A stretch of DNA of 64,000 bases from contig CANKZU010000001.1 of the NCBI GenBank assembly GCA_947488615.1, positions 124,001-188,000 of the forward strand, written 5' to 3'. Positions 54,101 through 60,398 of the stretch are shown piece after piece (position 1 is the stretch's first letter; each line of letters starts with the position of its first letter). The stretch is from an uncultured Aurantimonas sp. Lineage in GTDB: Bacteria; Pseudomonadota; Alphaproteobacteria; Rhizobiales; Rhizobiaceae. Both the position numbers and the translations under genes were made by a program. The notes below the pieces were generated by a model that had not been told where the DNA came from, did no database searches, and saw only the letters and a program-made list of their open reading frames with translations.

Positions 54101-55008
54101 GCGCGCCAGACCTCGGTTTCATCGCGTTGGACGATCTCCACGCCGGGCATGAGCCGGCAGCGGCCGGCCCGCAAATCGTCGCCGAACCAGGACACAACCA
54201 GGGCGGCGCGATCGAGCGACGGGCAGAGCGCGCCGAGCTCGTCGAGCGCGGCCGTCCAGTCGCTGGAACCGTGGAGGACGTTGCGGTTGACGACCCGGTC
54301 CTCGCCCGCGCCGAGGCGTTCACGCACGGCAAGCGGGTCGAGAGCGTGTTCGCTGGCGCCAGGAATGATGGTGATCGCCCGCAGGTCGGTTTCCAAACGC
54401 CCGACCGGCCGCAGGATTTCGCAGGAGATCTGCGGCAGGCGGTTGCCCCAGCGTTCCAGCGGCAAGCGCTCGAAAACGATATAGGCAAGCCCGCGATAGG
54501 CGGGCGCGTTGCCGGCCCCTTGCCGGGCCTCGATCAGCGGATCGGCCTCTTGCGATTCGTCGCCGCGATAGACGCGGTGGACCGTGTCGGCGAGATCGAG
54601 CTCCTCGCCATCCGCCCACGCCCGCCTGATGCCGGCGATCGGTCCCTCGCAAAGCCCGACCGCAACATTGCCGTAGTAGCTGTAACTCGTCGTTTCGACG
54701 CGCGGGCCGCCGCCCTTGCCGCCGCGCCGTTCGGTGGTCGCGACCTCCTCGAAGCGCGTCGTCCAGATCACCTGACCGGCGACCCGCGCCGTGCCGTAGA
54801 CCTTGGCGATGCCCGCCCCCTCGTCCGCCTCCATGATCCGGCTATTGCCGAGCCTCGGCCCTTCGCTGCGGCGTGTGCCACCGAACAGCGAGGCGTCAAG
54901 CGACGCACCCGCGAGCGCGCCGGCCGCGCGGCCGAGAACGGCGCCGAGCGGACCGCCGAAAACGCCGCCGACCAGACCGCCGGCCGCCTGCAGAAGAATC
55001 GTGGCCAT
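51118..55008 (-). CDS. GTA host-specificity / tail-fibre hub protein (g15)
   Basis: A 1296-residue counterpart of Rhodobacter capsulatus GTA gp15, the large baseplate protein that contacts the recipient cell. The N-terminus is Gly/Ala-rich (GGLVGGVFGGPLGAVLGRAAG), followed by the tail-hub domain (TSYSYYGNVAVGLCEGPI). A glycoside-hydrolase-like TIM-barrel region spans about 350-750 (IVIGSEMRGL-type segment, YAADWSEYFGY, WFTELGCPAIDKGANQPN). The C-terminal phage-tail/fibronectin-like part includes VHVWTWDARPYPAFP upstream of it. It is the last large structural gene. No frameshift is visible over 3.9 kb, which argues for selection. Confidence 0.93.
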   Translation of the reverse strand: MATILLQAAGGLVGGVFGGPLGAVLGRAAGALAGASLDASLFGGTRRSEGPRLGNSRIMEADEGAGIAKVYGTARVAGQVIWTTRFEEVATTERRGGKGGGPRVETTSYSYYGNVAVGLCEGPIAGIRRAWADGEELDLADTVHRVYRGDESQEADPLIEARQGAGNAPAYRGLAYIVFERLPLERWGNRLPQISCEILRPVGRLETDLRAITIIPGASEHALDPLAVRERLGAGEDRVVNRNVLHGSSDWTAALDELGALCPSLDRAALVVSWFGDDLRAGRCRLMPGVEIVQRDETEVWRAGSVDRSGARLISSIDGGPAFGGTPSDQGVLRAIADLKARGLKVTYYPFILMDVPPENGLANPYGGAEQAALPWRGRMTLDIATGRAGSADGTAAARADIAAFLGTAAPAHFAMTATGVDYTGPDEWSYRRMILHQAMLAAAAGVDAFVIGSEMRGLTRIRDQDGRFPFVEGLIAIASEVKTMAPTAVVTYAADWSEYFGYQPTDGSGDVFYNLDPLWASPSIDVVGIDNYLPLADWRDGDIDADPTGPSSQYDRDWLRAGIGGGEYYDWYYASDADRAARIRTSITDGAASKPWVYRAKDVTGWWSNPHVERRAGVETAGTSAWVPMSKPVWFTELGCPAIDKGANQPNVFVDPKSSESFVPHFSAGGRDDLAQRRFLEAQLAYWDPASPDFSAAANPISPVYGGRMVDPAAIHVWTWDARPYPAFPTRGDLWSDGGNWRRGHWLSGRLANAPADALIAAILEDHGIADYDVSAVEASVTGYVSAGPGTARETLEDLLRLTGTVVHVAAGRLIFRSLARLRSSREIGTFADEDGPYVELRRGEASERPEEIALGFLDPARAYQPGSAEAVRASASHPRKEVVQLSVVLEEAQAKELAAAMLREAAGAAETARFGVAPSLLSLEAGDVVNLAERPGGWMVNRIETGVSRRIEARRLPERRGSLSDQGEPPIPPRPPAPATASRPLVHLLDLPLPEGGQGIDGARFAVQAKPWPGYSIATSRQGGAFLERAMATRPATTGQLLEALGAGPEGRLDRDSTITLRLDRGALYAISRDELLDGGNLCAVRSATGLWEVLQFETAAEIAPGVFELRDLLRAQGGTEDAMIAGSPAGSAFVLLDAACEPLGLTTSDVGREMEVRVAPLGRALDDPATVTITATLGRRSVKPLSPVHAKATFDAAGAVALSWIRRTRVGGDNWDGPDVPLGEEQELYRVDVSDGSGSALVRESGTPALALTAEEQTAVFGVLPAELVVSIAQVSPTWGAGTARQTMFSRPA

Positions 55009-55011
55009 GAC

Positions 55012-55443
55012 CTACTCCGGAAAACGAAAGACGCCGGCAATTCGGCGCGTCCAGGCCTGCGGCATCGGCGAGGACACCACCGCCGCGCCCTCATAGGCGT
55101 GGATCAGCCGGCCGCATTCGTCGAGAATCCCGCAATGCGTCGCCGGCGCGCCGGCCCGCCAGCGAAACAGCACGACGTCGCCCGGCCGAGCATCGGCGAC
55201 ATCGACCGCGATCAGATGCCGCCGCGCCGCGTCCAGCAGCCGGTCCGGGCCGCCCCGAATCGACCAGTCGACACCGTAGGGACCGGGATCTTCCGGTTCG
55301 GCCCCATAGAGTGCGCGCCAGATGCCTCGCAGCAAGCCGAGGCAGTCGCAGCCGATGCCCTGCCGGCTGCCCTGATGACGATAGGGAGTGCCGAGAAACG
55401 CGCGGGCTGTGGCAAGCGCACGAGATGACGCGAGATCGCTCAT
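55012..55443 (-). CDS. GTA NlpC/P60 peptidase (g14)
   Basis: A 143-residue cysteine peptidase, counterpart of GTA gp14, that probably cuts peptide crosslinks of peptidoglycan during entry. Catalytic C34 is in GIGCDCLGLLRG, the catalytic His is H103 in PATHCGI, and a third polar residue comes from the following strand (LIHAYEG). DARPGDVVLFRW is the usual strand before the His. The start overlaps the g13 stop by 4 bases (ATGA); the gap to g15 is 3 bases. Confidence 0.94.
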   Translation of the reverse strand: MSDLASSRALATARAFLGTPYRHQGSRQGIGCDCLGLLRGIWRALYGAEPEDPGPYGVDWSIRGGPDRLLDAARRHLIAVDVADARPGDVVLFRWRAGAPATHCGILDECGRLIHAYEGAAVVSSPMPQAWTRRIAGVFRFPE

Positions 55444-56330
55444 GGCACCACCGGCGAACCGTCATGGATGCCGTCAGCCTTGGCCACCGCCAGCGCGGCG
55501 TCGCTGCCCGGCATATGCGGAAACCCACGAAAATTCGCGGAGTTGGCAAAGCGGTCGCGGCAAGTGGAAAAGCGCTTGTCGCAGCCTTGGGTCAGCCGTA
55601 ACCGGTCACCCGGCGCGAAGCCAGCGTCGATCGACTCGGAAAGGGAAAGGCGCACCGTGCCGAGCCCGGTAGCGCTCGCCGAGATGATATCGGCGGCAAG
55701 CCCCACCGCGGCGCCGTCGAGAAATTCCAGCCGTCCGTGATCGAAGCCGTCCGGCGAGCCGCCCAGATCCCCATCGATCAGGATCGTTCCGCCCTTCCCG
55801 CCATTGACGATCGCTTCGATGGAATAGGGCGGATCGGACGCCGGAAACCGGCAGCGGGCATTGCCGAACACCGCATCGCAGCGGCGCCGGTAGATGCGTC
55901 CGCGCACCCGGTCGAGCTGCGTCGCGACGCCGCGCAATTCGGCGGCAAACCCGGTCTCGCCATGCTTGACCTCGCCGAGTTCGGCGACATCCATCAGTAC
56001 GAAGTCGGCGGAATCCTGCCAGTCGACGACAAACGTCTCGACCCGCGCCGCGTCGAAACGGCCGGCGCGAATGTCGGCCTCGCCGATCGCCGCCGAGGAC
56101 AGCGCGCCCTCGACCTCGCGCGTCGGCGCGGCCAGCCCCAGCGCCTCTTCGGCCTCGCCGCCGGTCAATCCGGTTGCCGCCTCGAAACGGGTTCCGTCGA
56201 AGGTCAGCGCCTCATCGTGATCGGTGAAGCCGAGAACCACGCCGTCGCGCCGGGTCAGACGCCAGCAATGGGCCAGCGTCGTCGCCGGAATTTCCAGACG
56301 CTCCGCCAGCCCTGAAGGGATCTGCCTCAT
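55440..56330 (-). CDS. GTA tail protein, DUF2163/BR0599 family (g13)
   Basis: A 296-residue tail-hub component, counterpart of GTA gp13. The N-terminal DUF2163 part is CWRLTRRDGVVLGFTDHDEA. The C-terminal BR0599-like part has conserved cysteines near RRRCDAVFGNARCRF and LTQGCDKRFSTCRDRF, and ends NFRGFPHMPGSD. In RcGTA the cysteine-rich end binds an iron-sulfur cluster; the four cysteines here fit that. It overlaps g14 and g12 by 4 bases at each end. Confidence 0.93.
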   Translation of the reverse strand: MRQIPSGLAERLEIPATTLAHCWRLTRRDGVVLGFTDHDEALTFDGTRFEAATGLTGGEAEEALGLAAPTREVEGALSSAAIGEADIRAGRFDAARVETFVVDWQDSADFVLMDVAELGEVKHGETGFAAELRGVATQLDRVRGRIYRRRCDAVFGNARCRFPASDPPYSIEAIVNGGKGGTILIDGDLGGSPDGFDHGRLEFLDGAAVGLAADIISASATGLGTVRLSLSESIDAGFAPGDRLRLTQGCDKRFSTCRDRFANSANFRGFPHMPGSDAALAVAKADGIHDGSPVVP

Positions 56331-56968
56331 GGCCGCACCTCGATCAACGGAATGGATGGGATGTCGCCGGCCTCGAAGGCCGCCACATTGACGGCGAGCT
56401 GGTCCATGTCGAAGCGCACCGGCACGTCGAATTCGAAGCCGGCGGTGATCGACAGGCCTGCGGCCAGCGCCAAAGCCAGGGCCACCGTGCCGCTGACGGT
56501 ATCGACGCTGAAGTCAGCGCCGACCGCGAGCTCGGTGCCGTCGACCGCGATCCGGACAGTCCCCGGCACCGGTTTTTCGATCGGCCGGCCATAGGCCGCG
56601 TCCCCGGCGCCATAGATTTTCAGCAGCGGAAAGACCGTCGTCGAGCCATCGCCAATGCCGATAATCTGGTCGAAGGCGGTCACCGCCTGCCCGTATTGCG
56701 ATGAGCGCCAGTCGAGCGGGTCGCGGAAGCGGAACCCGGTGAGCTTGCCGCGCCGCGCCTCGAAGAAGTCGAGCACGGCGGCAAGGTCGGCAAGGCTCCT
56801 GACGCCCGAGCCGGCATCGTAGCGCCGCGCCGAATGGCGATGGCGCTGGTTGCGGTGCTCGTAGCCGGTCGACAGGCGGACGATTTCGGTCCGACGCTCC
56901 GGCCCGCCGCTCGTGCCGAACGAGACGCGCAGCGGAAACCGTTCTTCGCTGAAGGCTTCGATTGCCAT
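56327..56968 (-). CDS. GTA distal tail protein, DUF2460 family (g12)
   Basis: A 213-residue protein of the DUF2460 family, counterpart of GTA gp12 (distal tail protein). Typical segments are ERFPLRVSFGTSGGPERRTE, HSARRYDAGSGVRSLADLAAVLDFFEARRG in two parts, and FRFRDPLDWRSS; it ends FEAGDIPSIPLIEVRP, as in the family. It begins 3 bases after the g11 stop and overlaps g13 by 4 bases. Confidence 0.93.
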   Translation of the reverse strand: MAIEAFSEERFPLRVSFGTSGGPERRTEIVRLSTGYEHRNQRHRHSARRYDAGSGVRSLADLAAVLDFFEARRGKLTGFRFRDPLDWRSSQYGQAVTAFDQIIGIGDGSTTVFPLLKIYGAGDAAYGRPIEKPVPGTVRIAVDGTELAVGADFSVDTVSGTVALALALAAGLSITAGFEFDVPVRFDMDQLAVNVAAFEAGDIPSIPLIEVRP

Positions 56969-56971
56969 CTT

Positions 56972-57544
56972 CTATAACCCCCGCCGGCCACGGCTCGCAG
57001 CCCGCGCGAGCATCGCCTGGATCTGCGCCTCCGAACGCTTGAAGCTCGCCGCGTCCGGTGTCGTCACGTTGAAGACGATCGACGGTCCGGCGCCCGCCGC
57101 TGGCGTCGCGACGCCCAGGGTTCCGTCGGCGCCGCGCTTCAGCGGCAAAATCGCCTCCGCCCCCGCCTCGCCCATCAGGCCAAGCTTGCCGCCGGTCGGA
57201 AAATAGCTTGGCGCCGCGACGACGCCGCCCTTGGCGAAGGGCAGAACGCCCGTCGGGACTGGTGCCGTAAGGGCACCGGTCAATCCGCCGACCGCCTTGC
57301 CGATGAAGCCCGACGCGATGTTGGTCAGCGGCCGCAGCGCCGCATCCAGCGCGATGGCGGAAATGCGCTGCCCGAGCTGGCGCAGCACGCTGTCGAAGGA
57401 TCTGCCGCCGATAACGGCGCCCTTCAGCGCCGACGTGATCGCCGAGCCGAAGGCGTTCGCCCTTTGAGTCAGATCGCCCAACGCCCGCTCGAAGCCGCTT
57501 GTGTCGGCAACGATCGCGACATTCAACGTCTCGTCCGGTTTCAT
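56972..57544 (-). CDS. GTA tail tape-measure protein (g11)
   Basis: A 190-residue counterpart of GTA gp11. It starts MKPDETLNVAIVADTSGFER; a helical segment with small hydrophobic residues in the middle (LTNIASGFIGKAVGGLTGAL) is followed by the conserved FAKGGVVAAPSYFPTGGKLG and MGEAGAEAILPLKRG, then a Val/Thr-rich end. It is short for a tape measure, in line with the short tail of GTA particles. Stop of g10.1 and start of this gene are 4 bases apart. Confidence 0.9.
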   Translation of the reverse strand: MKPDETLNVAIVADTSGFERALGDLTQRANAFGSAITSALKGAVIGGRSFDSVLRQLGQRISAIALDAALRPLTNIASGFIGKAVGGLTGALTAPVPTGVLPFAKGGVVAAPSYFPTGGKLGLMGEAGAEAILPLKRGADGTLGVATPAAGAGPSIVFNVTTPDAASFKRSEAQIQAMLARAASRGRRGL

Positions 57545-57548
57545 CCGT

Positions 57549-57794
57549 TCACCTCTGTGCTTGTGATGTGCCCCAATCGGGGAAGCGCCGCATCAACGCG
57601 GCCAGATCGGCCCGTTGCGGCGGCATTGCGCCGCCGGTCGCTGTCAGGGGCTCCAGCGCGGCGACCAGCTCGCGCGGCGTCATCGTCCAGAAGGACTGAG
57701 GCGAAAGCCGCAGCAGACCGAGCCCCGCGCCCATCGCTTCCTGCCAGGGGAAAGCCGTGCCGGAAGCCCTTTTCGTCTCCGGCACGGCGCTCAA
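57549..57794 (-). CDS. GTA tail assembly chaperone (g10.1)
   Basis: A short protein of about 81 residues. The core FPWQEAMGAGLGLLRLSPQSFWTMTPRELVAAL (in two parts) is the family pattern of RcGTA gp10.1 / tail assembly chaperone. I place the start at TTG 57794, which overlaps the g10 stop as TTGA; GTG 57785 is the alternative, and no ATG precedes the conserved core. Such a non-ATG coupled start suggests translation depends on g10. Confidence 0.8.
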   Translation of the reverse strand: MSAVPETKRASGTAFPWQEAMGAGLGLLRLSPQSFWTMTPRELVAALEPLTATGGAMPPQRADLAALMRRFPDWGTSQAQR

Positions 57795-58135
57795 GGGTTT
57801 GCGAGTGCCTCGCTCGCCTCCTCCGGCTGTCCGAAGGCGGCCGAAAGCAGGGCCGCCGCCACGGCCGCCGCGCCGGCGGCCCCGCCATCGACTTGCATCG
57901 CGGCGACGTCGGCTTCGCTGGCATCCGTCCCGGCCCCGCGCAATCCGGCGGCGAGAATGCGCGTCAGGTCGCGAGCCGAGAGGCGCCCGCCACCGAAGCG
58001 TTCGGCCAACGCCGCCAGATTGTCGGTCGCAAAGGCGTCTTCGAGTTCCGCAAGCGCGCCGAGGGTCAGGCACAGCGTATGCTCACGCCCATCGATGATC
58101 GCGGAGACTTCGCCCCGCCGCCGGTTGACCGCCAT
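57791..58135 (-). CDS. GTA tail assembly protein (g10)
   Basis: A 114-residue protein like GTA gp10, a tail-tube chaperone of the DUF3356 type. It opens MAVNRRRGEVSAIIDGREH, then LTLGALAELEDAFATDNL, the family hallmark, and a Gly/Ala-rich helical end. The stop overlaps the g10.1 start; the start is 3 bases after the g9 stop. The frame stays open to 58627 upstream but the family match begins at 58135. Confidence 0.88.
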   Translation of the reverse strand: MAVNRRRGEVSAIIDGREHTLCLTLGALAELEDAFATDNLAALAERFGGGRLSARDLTRILAAGLRGAGTDASEADVAAMQVDGGAAGAAAVAAALLSAAFGQPEEASEALANP

Positions 58136-58137
58136 CC

Positions 58138-58551
58138 TCACAGCACCGCGAAGGTCAGCGCGCCAGCGGATTCTAGCGTCGCCTCGAAGGTGACCTCGCC
58201 ATTGTGCTCGCCGGCATATTCCAGCGCCGTCACCTGGAACGGGCCGGTGATCGTGCCGAAATCCGGAATCACCGCCTGAAACGGCGCGACGCGGCCGTCG
58301 AAGAAGATCTGCCTGAGCGCCGCGTCCGAGGCGGCGTCCTTGAAGATGCCCGCCCCCGACAGCGCGGCTCGCTGCACGCCGGCCCCGCCGAGCAGTTCGC
58401 GCCAGCGCCCGGCGCTTTCGGTGTCGGTGATGTCGACGCTTTCGGCGTTGAACGCGATCCGCCGCGTTCGAAGCCCCGCCACCGTCGTGAAGCTGCCATC
58501 GCCATTGTCGTCGACCTTGAGAAGCAGGTCCTTGCCTTTCTGGGCGGCCAT
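58138..58551 (-). CDS. GTA major tail tube protein (g9)
   Basis: A 137-residue protein of the TP901-1 major tail family, counterpart of GTA gp9. It starts MAAQKGKDLLLKVDDNG and contains FNAESVDITDTESAGRWREL, GAGIFKDAASDAALRQIF and the closing FEATLESAGALTF, all family landmarks. A terminator-like hairpin lies 42 bases upstream of its start, between it and g8, so its mRNA level may be set independently. Confidence 0.94.
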   Translation of the reverse strand: MAAQKGKDLLLKVDDNGDGSFTTVAGLRTRRIAFNAESVDITDTESAGRWRELLGGAGVQRAALSGAGIFKDAASDAALRQIFFDGRVAPFQAVIPDFGTITGPFQVTALEYAGEHNGEVTFEATLESAGALTFAVL

Positions 58552-58592
58552 GTCGCGTTGTCCTTTCCCGCGCGGCCGGCGTACCGGCCAAC

Positions 58593-58619
58593 AAAAAGGG
58601 CGGCCCCGAAGGACCGCCC
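58593..58619 (-). terminator. internal terminator/attenuator between GTA g8 and g9
   Basis: On the minus strand, stem GGGCGG (58619-58614) / CCGCCC (58603-58598), with additional GG/CC pairs and a CTTCG-containing loop, is followed by TTTTT (58597-58593). It lies inside the GTA operon, past g8 and before g9. Strong stem and U-run suggest partial termination between the genes. Confidence 0.75.
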
Positions 58620-58690
58620 AAAATCATGATTCATGCATGCTAATCACGAACGCCACTACGGCGAACGCCCGTTGCTCAGTTTGCCGGCCA

Positions 58691-59101
58691 TCAGGCCAGC
58701 GGTTCGGTCACCGCCCGGAACCGAAGGATGCCGTGGTAGGTCGGCGCGTCCGGCTCCTGCCGTGCCTCGGCAAACTGGAGCTGGAGATTGACCAGATGGT
58801 GCCCCTCCAGCGGCAGAGTCGCGTCGTTCAACTTGCTCGCGACCTTGTCCATGATTTCATATGTCTCGCGCTTGCCGCCGCCCTTCGCCCAGACGTGCAG
58901 GGTCAGGATATGCTCCGCCCCGTCCTCCGTCCCGGTGGACCAATCGACGACGGCCGTCCGGCCGAAGGTCAGATAGGGAAAGTTCGCTTTCTGCGGACGG
59001 CGGTCGAACACTTTCGGCCCGCCGAGCAGGGTCGTCAGGGCCGGGTCCGACGTCAACGTCTGGAAAATCGTCGTCTGCAATTCAGCGCTGGGATGTGCCA
59101 T
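58691..59101 (-). CDS. GTA tail terminator protein, DUF3168 (g8)
   Basis: A 136-residue protein of the DUF3168 family, counterpart of GTA gp8, which caps the tail and joins it to the head. It starts MAHPSAELQTTIFQTLTSDP, with PYLTFGRTAVVDWSTGTEDG, LTLHVWAKGGGKRE and YHGILRFRAVTEPLA, the family profile. I chose ATG 59101; the open frame reaches 59254 but only as an extension through the intergenic stretch upstream. Confidence 0.93.
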   Translation of the reverse strand: MAHPSAELQTTIFQTLTSDPALTTLLGGPKVFDRRPQKANFPYLTFGRTAVVDWSTGTEDGAEHILTLHVWAKGGGKRETYEIMDKVASKLNDATLPLEGHHLVNLQLQFAEARQEPDAPTYHGILRFRAVTEPLA

Positions 59102-59125
59102 GGCCAGAAATCCTCGCTCACGTTT

Positions 59126-59167
59126 CCTGACAAGATGATATGTGAAGTGTAGCACCTTCCTGTCAGG
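59126..59167. promoter_or_regulatory. inverted repeat CCTGACA...TGTCAGG ahead of GTA g8
   Basis: Perfect 7-bp arms at 59126-59132 and 59161-59167, separated by 28 less GC-rich bases, lie in the gap between the small ORF and g8. Gaps elsewhere in this operon are mostly 0-4 bases, so it may be an operator, an internal promoter element or an mRNA hairpin. Confidence 0.4.
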
Positions 59168-59187
59168 GGCGCTCGTGACCGTTTGGT

Positions 59188-59442
59188 TTAAATTTTCGTA
59201 ACGTCCTCGTGAGTCGTTAACGGGGCTTCTGCGTCGGCGTTCCCGACTTGCCACGCTCTGCCGGACACTTCGGCGTGTAGCATCGACGATGCCTCGGGAA
59301 TGTTAAGGATTCGCGATGTCGAAGGCAGCGATTGCATTTTGGCGCCTCCACCTGTGCGCCGCCCCTTGTTCAGCGCCGCACCGATTACGCGACGGGCGGC
59401 CGCGTCGAGACGAATGCGCTTGAGCCGCGCATCGATACGCAT
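59188..59442 (-). CDS. small ORF between GTA g7 and g8, unknown
   Basis: An 84-residue frame. Its ATG (59442) overlaps the g7 stop as TGATG, with a strong AGGAGG about 8 bases upstream, so it should be translated with g7. The N-terminal 30 residues (MRIDARLKRIRLDAAARRVI) are basic and helical, and recall the start of HK97-gp10-like neck proteins. The rest (from about residue 36, MQSLPSTSRILNIPEASS) shows no family I recognise and is less GC-rich. R. capsulatus GTA has no gene here. It may be a real extra neck factor or the stump of one fused to unrelated sequence. Confidence 0.55.
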   Translation of the reverse strand: MRIDARLKRIRLDAAARRVIGAALNKGRRTGGGAKMQSLPSTSRILNIPEASSMLHAEVSGRAWQVGNADAEAPLTTHEDVTKI

Positions 59443-59774
59443 CAGCGTTCCTCCTCGCAGCGGCACACGAGAAACCGTCCGGTCTCGTCCGGATCATGCA
59501 CCGTAAGGATGGCGAGCCGGCGCGTGCCCAGGCGAAAAGCGCGGCCGCGCTCGACGTCAATTGTCCAGCGGCAGATCACCCGATGGGTCACCACCGCCTC
59601 ATGCCGGTCGAAGCGTGCGCGAGCGACCACCGAGACCGGCTCCACATGCACCGAAAGCTCGCGAAGCTCCCGCCATGTGGTCGACGCGCCACCGGCGCCA
59701 TCCGGCGTGAGATCTGCGGTTTCCAGCACCGCGCGCTTGCGCAGCAACGCCGGGTCGAGAAACAGCGGCGCCAT
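59442..59774 (-). CDS. GTA head closure / head-tail adaptor protein (g7)
   Basis: A 110-residue phage head closure protein, counterpart of GTA gp7. It starts MAPLFLDPALLRKRAVLETA and contains DGAGGASTTWRELRELSVHV, the RFDRHEAVVTHRVICRW strand and GRFLVCRCEEER at the end. Its start overlaps the g6 stop (TGATG) and its stop overlaps the next ATG in the same way, so three genes in a row are coupled. Confidence 0.9.
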   Translation of the reverse strand: MAPLFLDPALLRKRAVLETADLTPDGAGGASTTWRELRELSVHVEPVSVVARARFDRHEAVVTHRVICRWTIDVERGRAFRLGTRRLAILTVHDPDETGRFLVCRCEEER

Positions 59775-60334
59775 CAGATTCGGACCCTGCGATAGGGGGC
59801 GAGAAGCGAGCGGGCCAGCGGGGGAATGACGGCCGGCTGTTGGGACAGATCGACAGCGGCCCGCAACTCATACGACGCCGCCACGATGGTGCGCAGCGCC
59901 AGAAGCAGGTTCTCCGGAACCGTGCCGACCGCAAACCCCGCCTCGAACTCGACTTCCACGCCGTTCGCCGCCGCCATCCGCACCGCTGGCGACAGCCGGA
60001 TCGCCTCGATCCCGAGAACCCGCTCGACGATCGCCTCGGAGGCGTCGAAGACGGTCGGCGTGCCGTCCGCTCCATAGGCGGTGATCGACGTCACGCCGAC
60101 GATCGGGCTCAGTCGGACTTCGGCCCATCCATCGCTCGGAACCGGGTCGAGCGCCAGCCGAAACATCCGCCGCGCCAGAACGAGGCCGGTTGTCGCCTCG
60201 ATGGTTTCGCGGGCGGCACGGATCAGATTCGCGATCAGACCGTCCTCGTCGTCGCGGTCGATCCGCGCCCAGATCTTGATATCGGCGGCCGTCATCGGCT
60301 CGACGCCCCCGCCAAGGTCGATCATCGTCATCAT
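59774..60334 (-). CDS. GTA head-tail connector protein (g6)
   Basis: A 186-residue protein of the gp6-like head-tail connector family, counterpart of GTA gp6. It has VEPMTAADIKIWARIDRDDED near the start, NLIRAARETIEATTGLVLARR and VEVEFEAGFAVGTVPENLL, with helical ends. I chose ATG 60334 (GGAG 5 bases upstream); a further in-frame ATG lies at 60325. It sits 64 bases after the capsid gene, from which it is separated by a hairpin with a U-run. Confidence 0.9.
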   Translation of the reverse strand: MMTMIDLGGGVEPMTAADIKIWARIDRDDEDGLIANLIRAARETIEATTGLVLARRMFRLALDPVPSDGWAEVRLSPIVGVTSITAYGADGTPTVFDASEAIVERVLGIEAIRLSPAVRMAAANGVEVEFEAGFAVGTVPENLLLALRTIVAASYELRAAVDLSQQPAVIPPLARSLLAPYRRVRI

Positions 60335-60350
60335 CGTCTCCGGAAAGTGA

Positions 60351-60379
60351 AAACGGCCGGGCAAGAGCCCTGCCCGGCC
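60351..60379 (-). terminator. internal attenuator after the GTA capsid gene
   Basis: On the minus strand, a perfect 9-bp stem GGCCGGGCA (60379-60371) / TGCCCGGCC (60363-60355) with a 7-base loop is followed by GTTTTC. It lies between the capsid gene and g6. Partial termination here would give more capsid than connector protein. Confidence 0.75.
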
Positions 60380-60398
60380 TGCGCTGTCGGGGGGGTAC

